NCBI GenBank assembly: GCA_015179025.1
Contig: WHUX01000051.1
Span: forward strand, 248,001-312,000
Length of the DNA stretch: 64,000 bases
Source of the DNA: Terfezia claveryi
Taxonomy: Eukaryota > Ascomycota > Pezizomycetes > Pezizales > Pezizaceae
Reading direction: 5' to 3'
Part shown: positions 34,638-46,861 of the stretch, piece after piece
Position numbering within the stretch: the stretch's first letter is position 1
How the letters are laid out: the number at the start of each line of letters is the position of its first letter
The notes under the pieces: generated by a model
Told to the model about the DNA's origin: nothing
What the model saw: only the letters and a program-made list of their open reading frames with translations
Database searches by the model: none
Made by a program: the position numbers and the translations under genes

Positions 34638-35341
34638 TGATAGCCTTAGCCAGTCTTTGCGAGGAAAGCTAACATAGATACACTCCAAAGCCCAAGAAAC
34701 TCTTATGGACTCGGCAGGTGAAGAAGAGCTCAAGAATCTTTGAGATTTGGGCATCAAATCCCAGTTAGTAGTGCCTTGAAGCCGGGCAGGGTTCCAGATG
34801 CATGCGGGGGAATCATTGAGATCTCCCACTTAACTCTTTCCCGCGCACTAAAATAACAAAAATATTTACCCCTTTTTTCAAGTCTTGGCTACAGCTCTCA
34901 ACATGCCGCAGGTGTGTTCTCACCGAGTCTATCTGGATGACCTTATCCTATTACGATTTGCGCTCTGGCCTTACGCGGATCCACTCCGGCGCCCTGGGAT
35001 GCGCCATCATAAATCGCTGGGGTGGTGGCCATGATCGCTGCTGCCGCATCTCCTTTCTCACCGTTCCCCCTTCTTGAACAAGCCTTGCCTCGCTAGAAGG
35101 CACAACCTTGCGAGGGGTGTCAAGCCTCAATTTGTATTTTGCCGGTCTTCTCACCATTCCATAGCCATAATATATTTGTGTGGTTCCCACCGTCGGTCGC
35201 TTTCTATCATTCTTTGGTTTGGTTCTTACGTTGGTACTTTGCCAACCACCCAGGGCCTTCTGATCATTCATCACTTTGTCGATCCATAACTAGTCTTTGG
35301 AACAGACCTGAGTTAGCCATTGGTCTCCGCAGTTTGCAAAG
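34638..35341. other. Intergenic region / leader of the 71-residue gene
   Basis: A pyrimidine-rich stretch, an ATG and a good donor (ATGCCGCAG then GTGTGT at 34912) hint at a 5' non-coding exon or upstream frame, but no downstream coding frame joins it convincingly. Confidence 0.35.
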
Positions 35342-35658
35342 ATGGGATTTTTCGAGAAGCTCAATGCAAGTAAGTTTTAGCTATATAACCGCCTCCAACC
35401 GGTGGTCCTTGATTGGAATCTCCTGCAATGTTATAAGTTTCAGTACTAACGCATGATGTCCCTCTATCAGAATTCGAGCTCTTTAAACTAGAACAGAGGT
35501 ACGCCAAGCGCAAGAGGCGAACTACCTTCATCTCTGACGCTGTCTACGTCGACGGTGAATATGTCTACCAAGATAACTACAAAGCATCCTCTCCAACATC
35601 TACCATATCCAGCATGTGGAGCAGCACCAACACTAGGCGATCTTCAAATCACTCATAG
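35342..35658 (+). CDS. Small conserved fungal protein of unknown function
   Basis: Two exons, 35342-35369 and 35471-35658, give 71 residues: MGFFEKLNAKFELFKLEQRY, a basic RKRR patch, TTFISDAVYVDGEYVYQD and a Ser/Thr-rich tail. I recognise the FFEKL…KFELF.LEQRY…YVDGEYVY pattern as recurrent in small unannotated Pezizomycotina proteins, but know no function. No membrane segment or signal peptide is visible. The 28-nt first exon makes it easy to miss. Confidence 0.65.
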
Positions 35659-36993
35659 AGAGTTGACGTGCGTACAGCTCCATGGGAATAGAGGAACAGG
35701 ATTTGCCAAAACACACATTACACCGATATGCACATACAATACCTGCACGACAACTAATACAGACAAAGAGTATCGAACACAGAGCGCGAGTCATACCCAA
35801 CAGATTTCCTCTCTAAATCTTATATCTTATCTTACTATATACTTGGACTATCTATCGTATTTCACGACATTGTCAATGTTGAACAACCTTTTAATTCCAA
35901 TTCCTTTTTGTGATTACGAACGAGACACATGATACGATTGTGATCGGCATCATAGAAAGCACCGTGGGTTTGGTCATTTCACGGAGCCGCAAACATCGGA
36001 AGTGAGCTATGAGGGGCATGCTCCTTGTACAGGGTGACGAGAACAGCAACCGTGGTAGCCAGTGGTGCGAATGTACGCTCTGGTCTGTTTTTATGTGGGC
36101 GTTAGATAGAGTAGTTTCATAGGAGTTGGGGTTTATAAGTCTAAATGTTTTATGTATGTTACTGCATAAACGGTCAATCCCTGAACTATCTGTCTTTTTA
36201 TTTATCTTTTCTTTTCTTTTCTTTTCTTTTCTTTTCTATTTTCATTCTTTGGTACAAGAACGGATTTTGGTTGATTTTATTCGCACTCACTGTTTTTTTC
36301 TTAAGTTAAGTCTGCTATCACTCGCTACACTCTCACTCGTAGAATGCATGCTTCTTTGAGTTCGCTGATCTTTGAATTTTCCTTTCTTCCTATTTTATAT
36401 TTATGATTCGGGTTGGTTGTGGTACATTTGATGATGCCTTGCGCACAGGAATGGATTCATGTGGCATCTGAGTTTGAATTCACATCAAAAATATGAATAT
36501 CGTTCTGCGAAACAATAGTTTCCATACAAAGTCTTCGTATCCAGAAATTCTCACCAATGAGTAAACAAGTAGATCTTAGCAAGAATGTGTGAGCCGATCT
36601 AAAGAACATGCTCCGCTTACTCCACCGACCTCGCTTATTTTATCATTCTAGGGAAAAAAAGAAACGACAATCATAACCAAGAGATGAATGTGTAGAATGT
36701 GGGGAGGTGGGGACTTCACAAATGCGTGAAGACTCAGATGCAATAACATCATACAACATGCTACAGCTTTGGATACAAGAAAATCCATGAAAACAACAAA
36801 AGAAATGGTCGAAAAGAAATCAAGTAAAAAAAGAAGCTACTTGCTCAACCCATACTCTAAAACGCCAAACCAACTAGCAATTTAATCAACAGATGATAGC
36901 GTATCGTACTCTCTCCACCGGTATCCACCCGCACTCGAGCCCTCAGAAGCTCGCATATGGCCCATTTCCATCGCACTATCTTTGTCATTCTTC
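35659..36993. other. Intergenic region with CTTTT microsatellite
   Basis: Between two convergent genes; contains the microsatellite at 36204-36237. No gene recognised. Confidence 0.55.
36204..36237. repeat. (CTTTT)n microsatellite
   Basis: About six perfect CTTTT units in tandem. Confidence 0.9.
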
Positions 36994-39900
36994 TCAAGGC
37001 TGCAGAGAAGGCTTTACGCTACTTGCCTCTGGAAGCAGCCTTCCGCCCCCAGCCAACCTTCCTATTCCTGTCAGTCCGCCTCTCGGCTTCGAATTCCCAC
37101 TAGGTGCATTGCCTCCGGTTCCACCACTTGGCGTAGGAACCCTCGGAGGTGTAAATGTCGCAGACATGGTCCCAACACCGTTACTATTATTACCCGGCGC
37201 AGAGGGTCTATTCGAATACTGCTGCATAGTCTGCCTTCGGGCTCTTTCTTGTACTGCTCTAAACTTATCCAAGAGTTCCATCCATTTGATATCCTCTGGA
37301 CGGCCTTTAACACGGGTAGGTCGCTCGTATGATTGAGTGGGCGCATTGGTTGTTTGTGTGTTCCTGCGACGGACTGATTAGCATTAACATAAACCTAGGG
37401 GAATGTATTGCTCACCCCCCTCGCGGGACAATGTGTAGGTAACCGATAGGGCTGACACTGTTTAAACGATTTTTGAGGAGTCCAAATGCAGAGGATTGGG
37501 GTAGTAGCATGAGAAGGCCATAGAGAGATTTGTATAGAAATGGGTATTTCTCTGGCTCCAGTAGCTGTAATCGCAAATCTGAATGCCCACAAATTAGCTC
37601 AGACCGGCCACTTGCTGATAGAAATAGCATAACATACAAGTAAAGACTGGGGATTCTAATAGCTGAACAAGCTTATCGACTTGGATAAGCATATTCACGG
37701 TGATATCTAGGTCAGCCCTACGTGAAGTCAGCATGCTTGGAGTGTTTTCCATATCAGGGGGTGGACTACATTATCTGCAACAAATTCGATGCCTGCTCGT
37801 ATGCCTGGGCAAGCAAGCAGAGCGAGAAAGTTGCAACAGCATTATAACACCATGACCTGAAAAGGCTTACGAATATCATTTGGCCATCCTGTGGAATATT
37901 TCAGCGTATCATCACCTTAAGTCAGTTGGAATGGACAAACCTTAGTATCCAAATTTCTTAGGCGTTTTCTGAGGTCGATCAGTTCTGGTGCGGTAATCAA
38001 GATATTGTTGAGGTTTTGGACCATGATGCTAGCGAACTCTACGTCTTCATCCTTCTCAAGAATATCTGCAAGAGTGCGATAAATCTTCTCGGGATTAAGG
38101 TTTGTACACAGCTGCCGGATAATCATATTGCCACGGGTTTCAAGCAGTCGGCGATCAGTGCTAAATAGCGAAAGTAGATTCACCATGAATAAAGCAAAGT
38201 AGTCATCCTCGCTATTTTGTGAGATCTGAGACAAGAGCTGGAGATCTCTTTGGACAACCTGAAGTTCAGGAATGTTAGCGGGAGGGGTAATGAGATAAGT
38301 GGTTGGATATTAATATACCTGATCACTAGAGTCCGATAGAGTTTTGAGGAGAGCGGGAAAAGTCCCATCATTAATGGCCAGAATCTAGGGTTGGTCAGCA
38401 CCTTTTTTGTGTTCATGGCTAGGAGAAAGAATGTATACTTTTCGGGGAGCTTTTTTATGCAGCATTATCAGCCATTCCAAAGCGACCACTCTCGTTTCTT
38501 CAAACTCATTCAGAAACTGTAGTGTAAGAGCATTGACAGTTGCTTGATAATCAAGTTCGGGAAATTTGGGTGGAATAGGACTATTTGAGGGAGGAAATCT
38601 CGATGATATGCTTCCTCCGATATCGCTCTGATTTCCTACAGACTCCCGAGGTGGCTCAATAGAATCTCGCCCACCCTGTGGTGCCCGTCCTATCGACAAC
38701 CTGGGGGTTGATGGTGTTGCTGTACGTGGCGGGGGGGAGATATCGTCACTAAGGCTGGCCACCAGGTTCATCAAAGATGTATTGACCTTCAGGGCAGCTT
38801 GTCGAATAGCCTCTGAATTTGACGATATTGCTGGGAGTACCATCGACAATAGGCGAGGTAGAAACAGGACTAAATCTTCCGGGCAAATCTCGAAAAAGTC
38901 GTCCACCCACCGCAACGCAGTGAGCTGTATATCCTCCTCTGAAAAATGAGCCTTTGGTTCATCAAATATTTTGGCATTGGGGGGCATACGAGAGATGTCA
39001 TTTGGTGCCTCAAGGAACGGTATCAGGATTTCAATGATTCTCTGATGGTCTATCTGCACGTCTTGACCAGGGATCCAACTGCCATCCGCGGTATCGTCCG
39101 CTATGGCGTATTCTTCACCGCCCATGGATTCTTGTTGCCTGCTTGCTTCTTCAGTATTTCCACTACCACTATCACTCATAGTTCTTGTTCGCTTCTCTGT
39201 TCGACTCTTTCTAGAGTCCTCAATACCCCGTTTTAACCTTGCTATTCGCTTAATTTCTTGCAAGAACCCCTCTAGAGCATCTTGGGTCGCCACCTGGACA
39301 TCCTTATTTGGATCATTAAGGAATTTGAACAGACCTTCAAGAAAGTCTGGGAGATATGTCACAAGCTCAAGGTCAGGAATACTGTCTAGTAAAGTTATCC
39401 ACGAAACAAGGAAATTTCTGGTAAAAGGGTTGATGACATGTATTCTTTCTCTGAGAAGTGGTATGAAGCGAGGTAAAGAAAAGGCTGTTGGAAAGGCAGC
39501 CTCGGACTGAAATGTAGGCGAGCATGCCCCTGAGCTAGTTTCGGCTATACTCTCTTCTGGAGACTGTAATATAGAAACATATGTTGCTGCTGATTCGGCA
39601 ACAATATCTTTGATAAGTCGATCAAATAGTTCGGCTCCGTTCTTGACTGATAGCTCAGCATCGGCCGCAAGCTTTAGGCGTATTAGCAGCTTCTCATAGT
39701 GCTTTTAAAGGTCCATACCTTGCACAGTGCATCAAAAACACTATTGAAAAATGGCAAGATTTCCCCTTTGGCGACCTTAGCAATGTTATACATGCTCTCG
39801 CATGCATAATACCTGACTCGTGCGTCTTGATCAGAGAAGCATGCGAGCACCGGTGGTACTATCTCTCCAAGATATTGTGCGACTTCCTTCAGTTCTGTCA

Positions 39901-40312
39901 GCTCGAGTGAATAGTTAAAGTAACTCTCTCCACCTACCGGCCCTAGGGCAATGGAGGCAGCAGCAAGGCCAATCAAGCCACCATTCCTCGCATTGGGCTG
40001 ATGCACGGAATATGCATATTCGTGACAAAGCTCATGGATGATTGCCCTGATTCGCTCATGATCGTCCTGGTCGATACAATCTCGGATGACTTTTTCTAGG
40101 CTATTCGTTTTCTGTTAGCCAACTGCATTAAATCGGTACTTAAGTAGCTACAAGTCGGTAATGATATGACGCCCTGCCATATAACGGTTACCCGGTCATA
40201 ATATTGGGTTGAGGGTTGGGGGTTGGAGTTTGGGAAACACCTACTCTAAAGCACCTATCTTCCGTTTGTCGTATAGCTTGTCGTTCAAGCTACGTTGAAT
40301 ATGTGGATCCAT
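36994..40312 (-). CDS. vac14: Vac14, scaffold of the PI(3,5)P2 kinase complex
   Basis: HEAT-repeat scaffold that holds Fab1/PIKfyve and Fig4 on the vacuole. Nine exons from 40312 down: 40245-40312, 39719-40100, 38439-39671, 38319-38384, 37941-38258, 37770-37888, 37638-37717, 37416-37578, 36994-37363; 932 residues, all junctions in frame. Start [20 protein letters not shown] is the family start. Hallmarks: [162 protein letters not shown]. The C-terminal 120 residues are low-complexity Gly/Pro/Ser. Confidence 0.96.
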
Positions 40313-41569
40313 GAATTGTTCTCGGCACCGAGGAACGCCTGTATCCTTTTCGCCTGTACAAAAAGTCCAAAATTCTTGCTCGATGGTCGTGTGCTATATA
40401 AGGCTTTTGTCACTGATGCAGGGTGGGAAGTCTCCTCACTCATCAACGTTTTTGACCTATTGCTCGAAACAGGTGTCTTTCGAGTTGGAGACAATGATTT
40501 GTGGTTGACTCTCTGTATAGTGTAGGCGAGTGTGTGTGGGGTGGGTTTGTGTTGATGTTTGTTGTATTAGGTACCTGTGCAGGCACTTGACCAAGTGCGC
40601 TTTGGTAGATGTCTACAAACCCACATGTTAGGTAGAGAACCAACCACTCGCGTATTTATGTAAATGTCGTCAGGGCAAGCACTTCATCGCAAAGAGATGT
40701 AGACCGTACCTCCAGTGCAATGCGCCGGTGAGAAGCAGAATATTATGGAATATGAAGATAACCAAATAGCCAGTATTACGATTCGTACTTGGCCATTTCA
40801 TGAAAATCAGATGTCAAGAAGCATGGATAACTCAATGCCATGCTCTCTATGACATCGATGCCGGGCTTGGCGCACGCAGGGCCTCAGGTTTCTTGGGCAA
40901 AATACTCTAATTATGTGGGGGCATCACGATGGTTTGTGTTGCATGATGCTCAATGCAAGCCGACCTGAAGGCATTCGAGCTTCCCATTGGGTGTTGCGAT
41001 ATTGCATGCATTCGGGTGGGCTGCTACACGTGGGGTGAATGTGGGGAGCTGAATATCGGTACTGTACTGTAGGTTCGAATTGTTCTGCGGAACGTTCGAC
41101 AGGGCTTCTGCCAATGCACGCGGGGCCCAATCCGAAAACGTACTTTTGCATGAACACATAAACAATTGAGATTTGTATTTTTTTAACGCTACGAGTGCTC
41201 GGCCTGAGATTGGTCGCTAATCTGTTTGGCCTCGATGAGAAACACCTAGACCAAAAACAAAGCGTTGAAATGACTGTCCTGGAGCTCTGGAAAGGAAGTG
41301 ATGGGAGGGCTGCGGCTTGGGGACACAGGCTTAGAGGCAACGCCTTTGCCAACGCATCAAACACACTTTTTTTTTTGGCAGGGGAGAAATAAAGCTGTGG
41401 AAAAGCGTACCCTGGGACAATAATGTGCCCATTTCTCCAAACACGTCCCACCTGATCTATAAGCTCACTTGTCCTTTACCCACAGTCGAGGATTCTGAAA
41501 ATACCTACATCAAAACGGGAACGGGAACAGGAACCCTGAGGCCGTCATCATCGGGCAATTCGAGATGAA
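40313..41569. promoter_or_regulatory. Divergent intergenic region vac14 / DENND6-like gene
   Basis: About 1.26 kb between two divergent starts. Open frames here on the minus strand (40924-41451) have no recognisable domain. No specific site assigned. Confidence 0.4.
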
Positions 41570-43681
41570 ATGGCTGAGGAACAACTTCATGATGAGAGCT
41601 CATCATCTTCAGTCTTTCTAGATTATAATTTCTCAATTGAAGCTTTACGGAGATGGATAGTAGCTTTGTGAGTTTACGCAGGCAGGTCTCCAATTGTATT
41701 CTGGTTCTGACCGTTGTGCTAGTGTTGTCTGCGATTTCAATGTCGACATTGGTTAGCGAATCCACAGATGCGCTGCTTGATGGCAAATGCACAATGATGT
41801 TAATACTCGAAATAGGCGTGGAGGTCGAGTACATGCTTCCACCGACACCAGAGATCTCAACGTCCGACCTATCAACTATTTGCTTTAATAGGTGTGTGCA
41901 CGGACTTATATTGCCGCATGGCGGGGTATGTGCTCATATGTGGTGCTCTAGCTTTCCCGAGAGGAATTCCGATACTGTTGGCGACGTGGAATTTCATTTC
42001 AGGTTTCGACACTCGTCCAGCGAGCTCGTACTCGAGGCAGATCACGATAAAGATGCTGCATACTGGTATGGTTTCTGTCTTTTTAGGCAACAGAAGGATA
42101 TCACAGTGAAACGACACTTCCGACAGAAATCACTTGTCCTCATCTCTCAACATAACTATGCCACTCTGTTCCGCCACCTTGTCAAAACTGTGGCCCTTAT
42201 TGACTTCGACATCAACCCTACCATTGTCGAGTCTGCTTGTGCGAACATCGCCTCGTGGAACCCACCAGAGATCGGTCACCAGGAGCTACCTTTCCTCGGG
42301 TCTCTGCTCAAAGTTCATATGTAACTTCCCTAGCTTCCCCTAGTTATCTCTGCAAGAATTGGCTAATATAGGAAACCTAGACCTCCCCATGTCGCCTTCC
42401 CACTCCAAGGTCTTGCGTCACCTTCAATGCCATCAAAGCTGGACCTCACATTGGAACACTCTAAGGAGATATATACCTCAGAGCCTCTGGGATCCTGGGC
42501 GAAGCTCATTGCACTATTACCCTCTCCGGCCGAACTCTACATCATATTTGAACAGGTGCCTAGCCCTAACTGTATTTTTATACAACAAGGCTGACCCGAC
42601 ATACGCGGTAGGCTGTACTTTGCGAACCTATGGTTATACTTGCCGATGAGCCTAGTATTTGTAGTGAATTGTTAGTAGGAAAAGTTAAGCTTCTTATAGA
42701 AGGATCTAATGCTAACCGAGATGACTAGTGTTTCCTGTGTTGTGGACTTTATACGGCCGGTAAGATTACCAATCATTTAAGTATTCTTATTCTGTATATT
42801 TACAACATAATATGCAGATCCCGTATTCTGGTGATTTTCGACCATATCTGACACTACAGTCGGACTTCTTCACAAATGTAGATGAAGGGGTAAGTGTCCA
42901 ACTGGGTGCCTTGAGCAAATATTATCTGACAGGAGAAGCTCTCCTCTCGAAACAACTATATGATAGGTTTGGAACTACTCTCTATGGTGAAAGGCATACA
43001 CGCTCACTAATTTCCCAGGAGTTACCAATCCTTTCTTCCTGAAACGACTACTACAAACGCAAGGGAAAGCAAGCAACCCAGCACATGTTGTATATTTGGC
43101 TCCTGAAGAGACTAGGCGTAATCATCAGAGCCGTTCCTTCTACCCTTTTACCACAGATGTTGAATTACCACCTGGGTTCATGCCAAATGAGACAAAAGGT
43201 CATATTGGCAAAGACTGGCGCTTTATCAAGAAGCTCGAAGAATATCTTCGTGGAAATGAGATGTCGGGTGAGACCACCCACTTCGTCCTCGGCTCTCAAA
43301 AAAAAACTTGTTACTAAACTAGCGCTACCCCCAATCTCCCCAGCCCGTGACTGTTCCGACATGATCCGCCGCCACTTCTCCATACTATCTGCACTCTTTC
43401 TCGCCCCCCTAAACCGCTACTTAGCCACTATCCTCAAAACTACAAACACCTCCGGTATCTCCAGCTACGCACCCTTCTCAGAAGACGACTTTCTAGCTAG
43501 TCTGTGGAAGCATGGGTGTCATATGGGATTTAAAGGAAAGACGGGGTTCCATAGACATAAGAATGCAGAAGCTTTTTATAGACGATTCTATAGAAGTAAG
43601 AACTTTGAGAGCTGGTTGGGGATGAAATTAGAAATGAGGAATGCGCAGGATATGCAGAATGGGAGCAAGGAAGTGGAGTAG
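41570..43681 (+). CDS. DENND6-type DENN-domain protein
   Basis: DENN proteins are exchange factors for Rab GTPases; animal DENND6 acts on Rab14 in endosomal recycling. Eleven exons: 41570-41667, 41723-41751 (29 nt), 41816-41891, 41952-42320, 42372-42555, 42612-42670, 42729-42759, 42818-42889, 42933-42966, 43019-43267, 43344-43681; 512 residues. The u-DENN part shows RRWIVAFVVCDFNVDIGVEVEYMLPP (interrupted by two introns), ICFNSFPERN, DVEFHFRFR, YWYGFCLFRQQKD, KRHFRQKSLVLIS. Then PLGSWAKLIALLP, MVILADEPS, IRPIPYSGDFRPYL and GVTNPFFLK. The C-terminus has FSEDDFLASLWKHG and AFYRRFYRSKNF. Starting from ATG 41570 all junction phases fit. Cargo and partner Rab in this fungus are unknown. Confidence 0.88.
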
Positions 43682-44265
43682 GAGTAGTCAGAGCAGGAAA
43701 AAAGTTAGAAGTGATTAGAAAAAAAGAGGGTGCGAACCCAAGGGGATTCAAAGGAGTCGTTCATTTAGTTATTTATGGGTATTTGATTTTTTTTGTTTTT
43801 GTTTTTCTTTTGAGTCTTCATTCTATACCCTAGTTGATGTACGATATCGATATGTTTGTATTGTTGTTTTTCTTGCCTGGTTATTTGGTTGATTGAATGC
43901 GTTCTTGGGTCGGGTGTACTTAATATGTATATCTTGGTTGTGTCCTTTTCTGTTTATCTGTTCTTGGCGGCCATTGTCAATGAAAAAGGCGGGTTGTTGT
44001 TCTGACTACCACAAAGGATGGTGTACAAATGGTTTGTTGAAGATGTGTTGGTAACTTAGTACTACCTCACCAGTCCCGCCGTATCCCGTGATGTACCAAG
44101 GAGTTCTGAGGGTAACCAGCCCTCTCCCTGCTGCGCATGAATGAGTTTTTAATATAAAAAACGCAGGGTGGTAGATGCAAACAACGGACCTTTCCAGAAC
44201 TCATGCGTAATTTTTAAACAAGTATGAGGTATTATTGTTATAACTTAGAATACATATGTATCCCT

Positions 44266-44280
44266 CTGCCAACCAGACTA
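44266..44280 (+). repeat. Terminus of the TAGTCTGGTTGGCA repeat family
   Basis: CTGCCAACCAGACTA matches the outer end of the dispersed element; its partner end is not visible. Confidence 0.5.
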
Positions 44281-44917
44281 CCCCCCAGAGCCTACAACCC
44301 TTATACCACCTCCTCCCCCCCCTTCCTCCCCAAAACCAACACCCTCAGCAACAATCCCAACTCCAACCACCCCAACACCCCCTTCATCCCCATGCTTCCA
44401 CCCCGCACCCTAGACCGCCTATACTTTACCACGCCCAAAACAAAAGTTGCTTCTGAAATTCAACGGGCCAAAAATGTCAATACCGCCGCCACTAAAATCT
44501 ACTCACTAGGCATTCCATTCTTACGGACTATTGTTAAGATATTTCTGCATAGCGTATAATTCCGGAGAGTTAATTTCCCCAATACGCCCCAAACTAAGCA
44601 ACAAAAATCCGGTCCTAGCCTTAGGCTTATAATAATCGCCAGTTTCTAGAAATTAAAAAAAAGTACAACAGAAACACAGTATACTATACATACCGTCTTA
44701 ACCAAACTCCCTTTCCACCTTTCTATCCCTTACTTGCATGGACCTCAATCCCTTACTCGTAGCATAACTCGTCTTAACCTTCAGCACCTCCTGCATACCT
44801 TATTATTGTTTAATAGAGTTTCTTGTTAACTTTCTTGTTAAGTTACCATGGCAACCCGAAAACTTCCGATGTTACTTTATTTAGTAAATAAAAATAGCCG
44901 CACTTTGAAGCATACAT

Positions 44918-45128
44918 AAATATCCAAGAAACTCATGCCTTCGCGGCCTATATATATATATCCAAGAAACTCATGCATTCACGGCTTATATATATATATA
45001 TATGCATGGACACAGCCTCTAGATATCCAGGGGATTCATGCTTTCGCGGCCTCTATACATATAAGCCTCGAATGTATGAGTTTCTCGCATATATATATAC
45101 AAGCCAGGAATGCATGAGTTTCTTGGAT
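44918..45128. repeat. Fold-back repeat cluster (TATCCAAGAAACTCATGC units)
   Basis: The unit TATCCAAGAAACTCATGC with a following TTCGCGGC/TTCACGGC occurs at about 44921 and 44958, a weaker copy (TATCCAGGGGATTCATGC) at about 45024, and inverted copies (ATGAGTTTCTCGCATA, GCATGAGTTTCTTGGATA) at about 45077 and 45111. TA dinucleotide runs separate them. The whole ~210 bp can fold on itself. Confidence 0.75.
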
Positions 45129-45376
45129 ACAGTTTGTATGTGATTTTAGCGTATCCCATCGACCGGTCAATTGCTGTATCCTTTCTTTTTTTTTATTTTT
45201 TTTTATTAAGTCTATACCCGTATTGGACCCAAGATCATGATGAGGGCCCCAAAGCCTCCTCTTTAAAGGTTCGACCTATGCTTTCGGAACAAGAAGCAAA
45301 AATGCTACGTACACTCCGCTTTACCTTATGAAATAAAAAATAAAAAACCTAGTTCTATATCAGCCATTTTAGCTTA

Positions 45377-45470
45377 CCACTGGCGAACAACGATCCTTGT
45401 CAGTTTAAAGACATAGATGGAGCTTATGCAGTAAAGGTGATATCCGAGCGCAAAAACAGGTGGATGGTAC
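45377..45470. mobile_element. Solo, internally deleted terminal repeat of the 57-kb element
   Basis: It matches the left terminal repeat of the element at 56955-57628: CTTGTCAGTTTAAAGACATA, GCTTATGCAGTAA and TATCCGAGCGCAAAAA in the same order, but lacks the ~40 bp block containing GGTCCATTTTTTGGG. It ends 30 bp from the stop codon of the WD40 gene. Confidence 0.65.
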
Positions 45471-45499
45471 ATAACACTCGAAGTGGTAGGTACATCCTA

Positions 45500-46861
45500 T
45501 TAGTAAGGCTTGCTCCTGTTCTTCTTACTATGCTTCTTTTCCTCTCGTTTCCTTTCAACCTTGGGCTTTTCAAGCTCTTCAGCCACTTCAGGCTCGGGTC
45601 CCCTCCATACCTTGACCAACCCGTCCTCTCCACCCGTATATATAGTTCCAGTCTCCTGTATCATGTGAATACACCTTACCACCTCCTCCCCATGCCCTCC
45701 TGCTAACCGGATCCCCCTCTCAGCATTGATTCTCCAGCCCGACATTCTCTGTTTAGTCTGCCCACCCAAATGATTCTCAACTGGCATTAGATCAACCCAC
45801 TGTTGCTGATGTGACCCAATCACCAATGTACCTCCGCTTCCAGCCGTTTCTGACAGAAGAGTCATGACATAGTCGCACCCTAGTTTTTGCCTCATATCTC
45901 CCCATATACTCTTTTCCTTACTCGCCTCCCCCTCTGCAATTGGGGAAGTATCGGTATCTACGGTATTAGGGTCGTTAAGAGGGTAAACTGTGAGAATCTC
46001 ATCATGCGATAGGGCGTATATGTCTATATCTTCTACCCAGGGGGCAGTTGAGCGGAGAAATCCAGCACGATGTACTGAGGATCCATGGTTTATCACTTGG
46101 AAGAGAGCCTCATCATCATCAGCATCTCTGATGTCTTTTTTGGCCCGCTTGAGATCGTAGACGTTTACTAGGCCATCGGTAGAGCCTGAGAGCAGTAATG
46201 ACAACTTCACTGTGTCAAATTGAAGCTTTTCGCGTCGTTAGTTAGATGTACACCTCACTAGCTCAAATGGGAGTAAAACTTCAGTAACATCATCATTATG
46301 ACTCTCTGTATAATGTCTCGAGACTGCAGAATTCCTTAAGTCCCTACGCCCAGTCAGTATCGCTTATGTCTGCCTGTCTGTGAAATCACATACCATATTA
46401 TTACAGAGGCTAAATGATCTACCAACTCCTCCCCCGCTGCAATTGCATTATATCCCTTATTCACTGCCAGGGAGAGGAAGGGCTTTCCACGTGCTTGTCA
46501 TCCCTCGACTTCCATCAGCCTAAGTCTTCCCGAGGCCTCAAAATCGAGATAAGTTGGTTTACAAACATGCCAATTTTCCGCTTTGCTTTCCACTGCGGGC
46601 ATCCCAAATCCTTACATGGCCATCTCTGCCCGCTGTAACGAGTACATTTGTATCCAAGGCCTTTAAACATGTAGCACCGTCTGCATGGATAATTGGAATG
46701 GTGGTGAGTAGTTGTACAGTCGAAGCATTGAAGATGTGTAGCGAATTTGTGGACGAGATTGCTGCAAGATTGCTAGGACCTTGAGGCGCAATTTCGTAGA
46801 TATATGTGCCTTGGGGTGTAGAGAGATTGTTTGACAATACAGAATTGAATATTTGCGGCAT
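45500..46861 (-). CDS. WDR89-like WD40 repeat protein
   Basis: Exons from 46861 down: 46567-46861, 46394-46493, 46259-46343, 45500-46204; 394 residues. Blades visible: TYIYEIAPQGPSNLAAISSTNSLHIFNA, ATCLKALDTNVLVTAGRDGHVRIWDARSG, FLSLAVNKGYNAIAAGEEL…SVIIWDLRNSA, LLLSGSTDGLVNVYDL, and GHGEEVVRCIHMIQETGTIYTGGEDGLVKVW. The C-terminus is a Lys-rich tail. The order and the SGSTDGLVN…D and TGGEDG blocks match WDR89, a conserved eukaryotic WD40 protein of unknown molecular role. A start at 46876 (MHVSKMPQ) is also possible. Confidence 0.78.

Larger units (their letters stand above)
43682..45376. other. Intergenic region with repeats
   Basis: Includes a repeat terminus (CTGCCAACCAGACTA, 44266-44280), a C-rich pyrimidine tract at 44280-44420 and the fold-back at 44925-45130. 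The frames at 44224-44559 are low-complexity and not supported. Confidence 0.5.

Noticed and set aside
34912..34920. Mini first exon ATGCCGCAG followed by GTGTGT
   Set aside because: No downstream exon with a convincing frame; may be a non-coding leader of the 71-residue gene.
37871..37888. Possible 18-nt micro-exon in vac14 (GTAAGC after DGQMIF)
   Set aside because: The only downstream acceptor would leave a 14-nt intron; reading straight through gives the conserved [15 protein letters not shown], so it is one exon.
44224..44559. 111-residue Pro/Asn/Thr-rich frame
   Set aside because: Lies in a C-rich pyrimidine tract; no domain, and a second overlapping frame is equally open.
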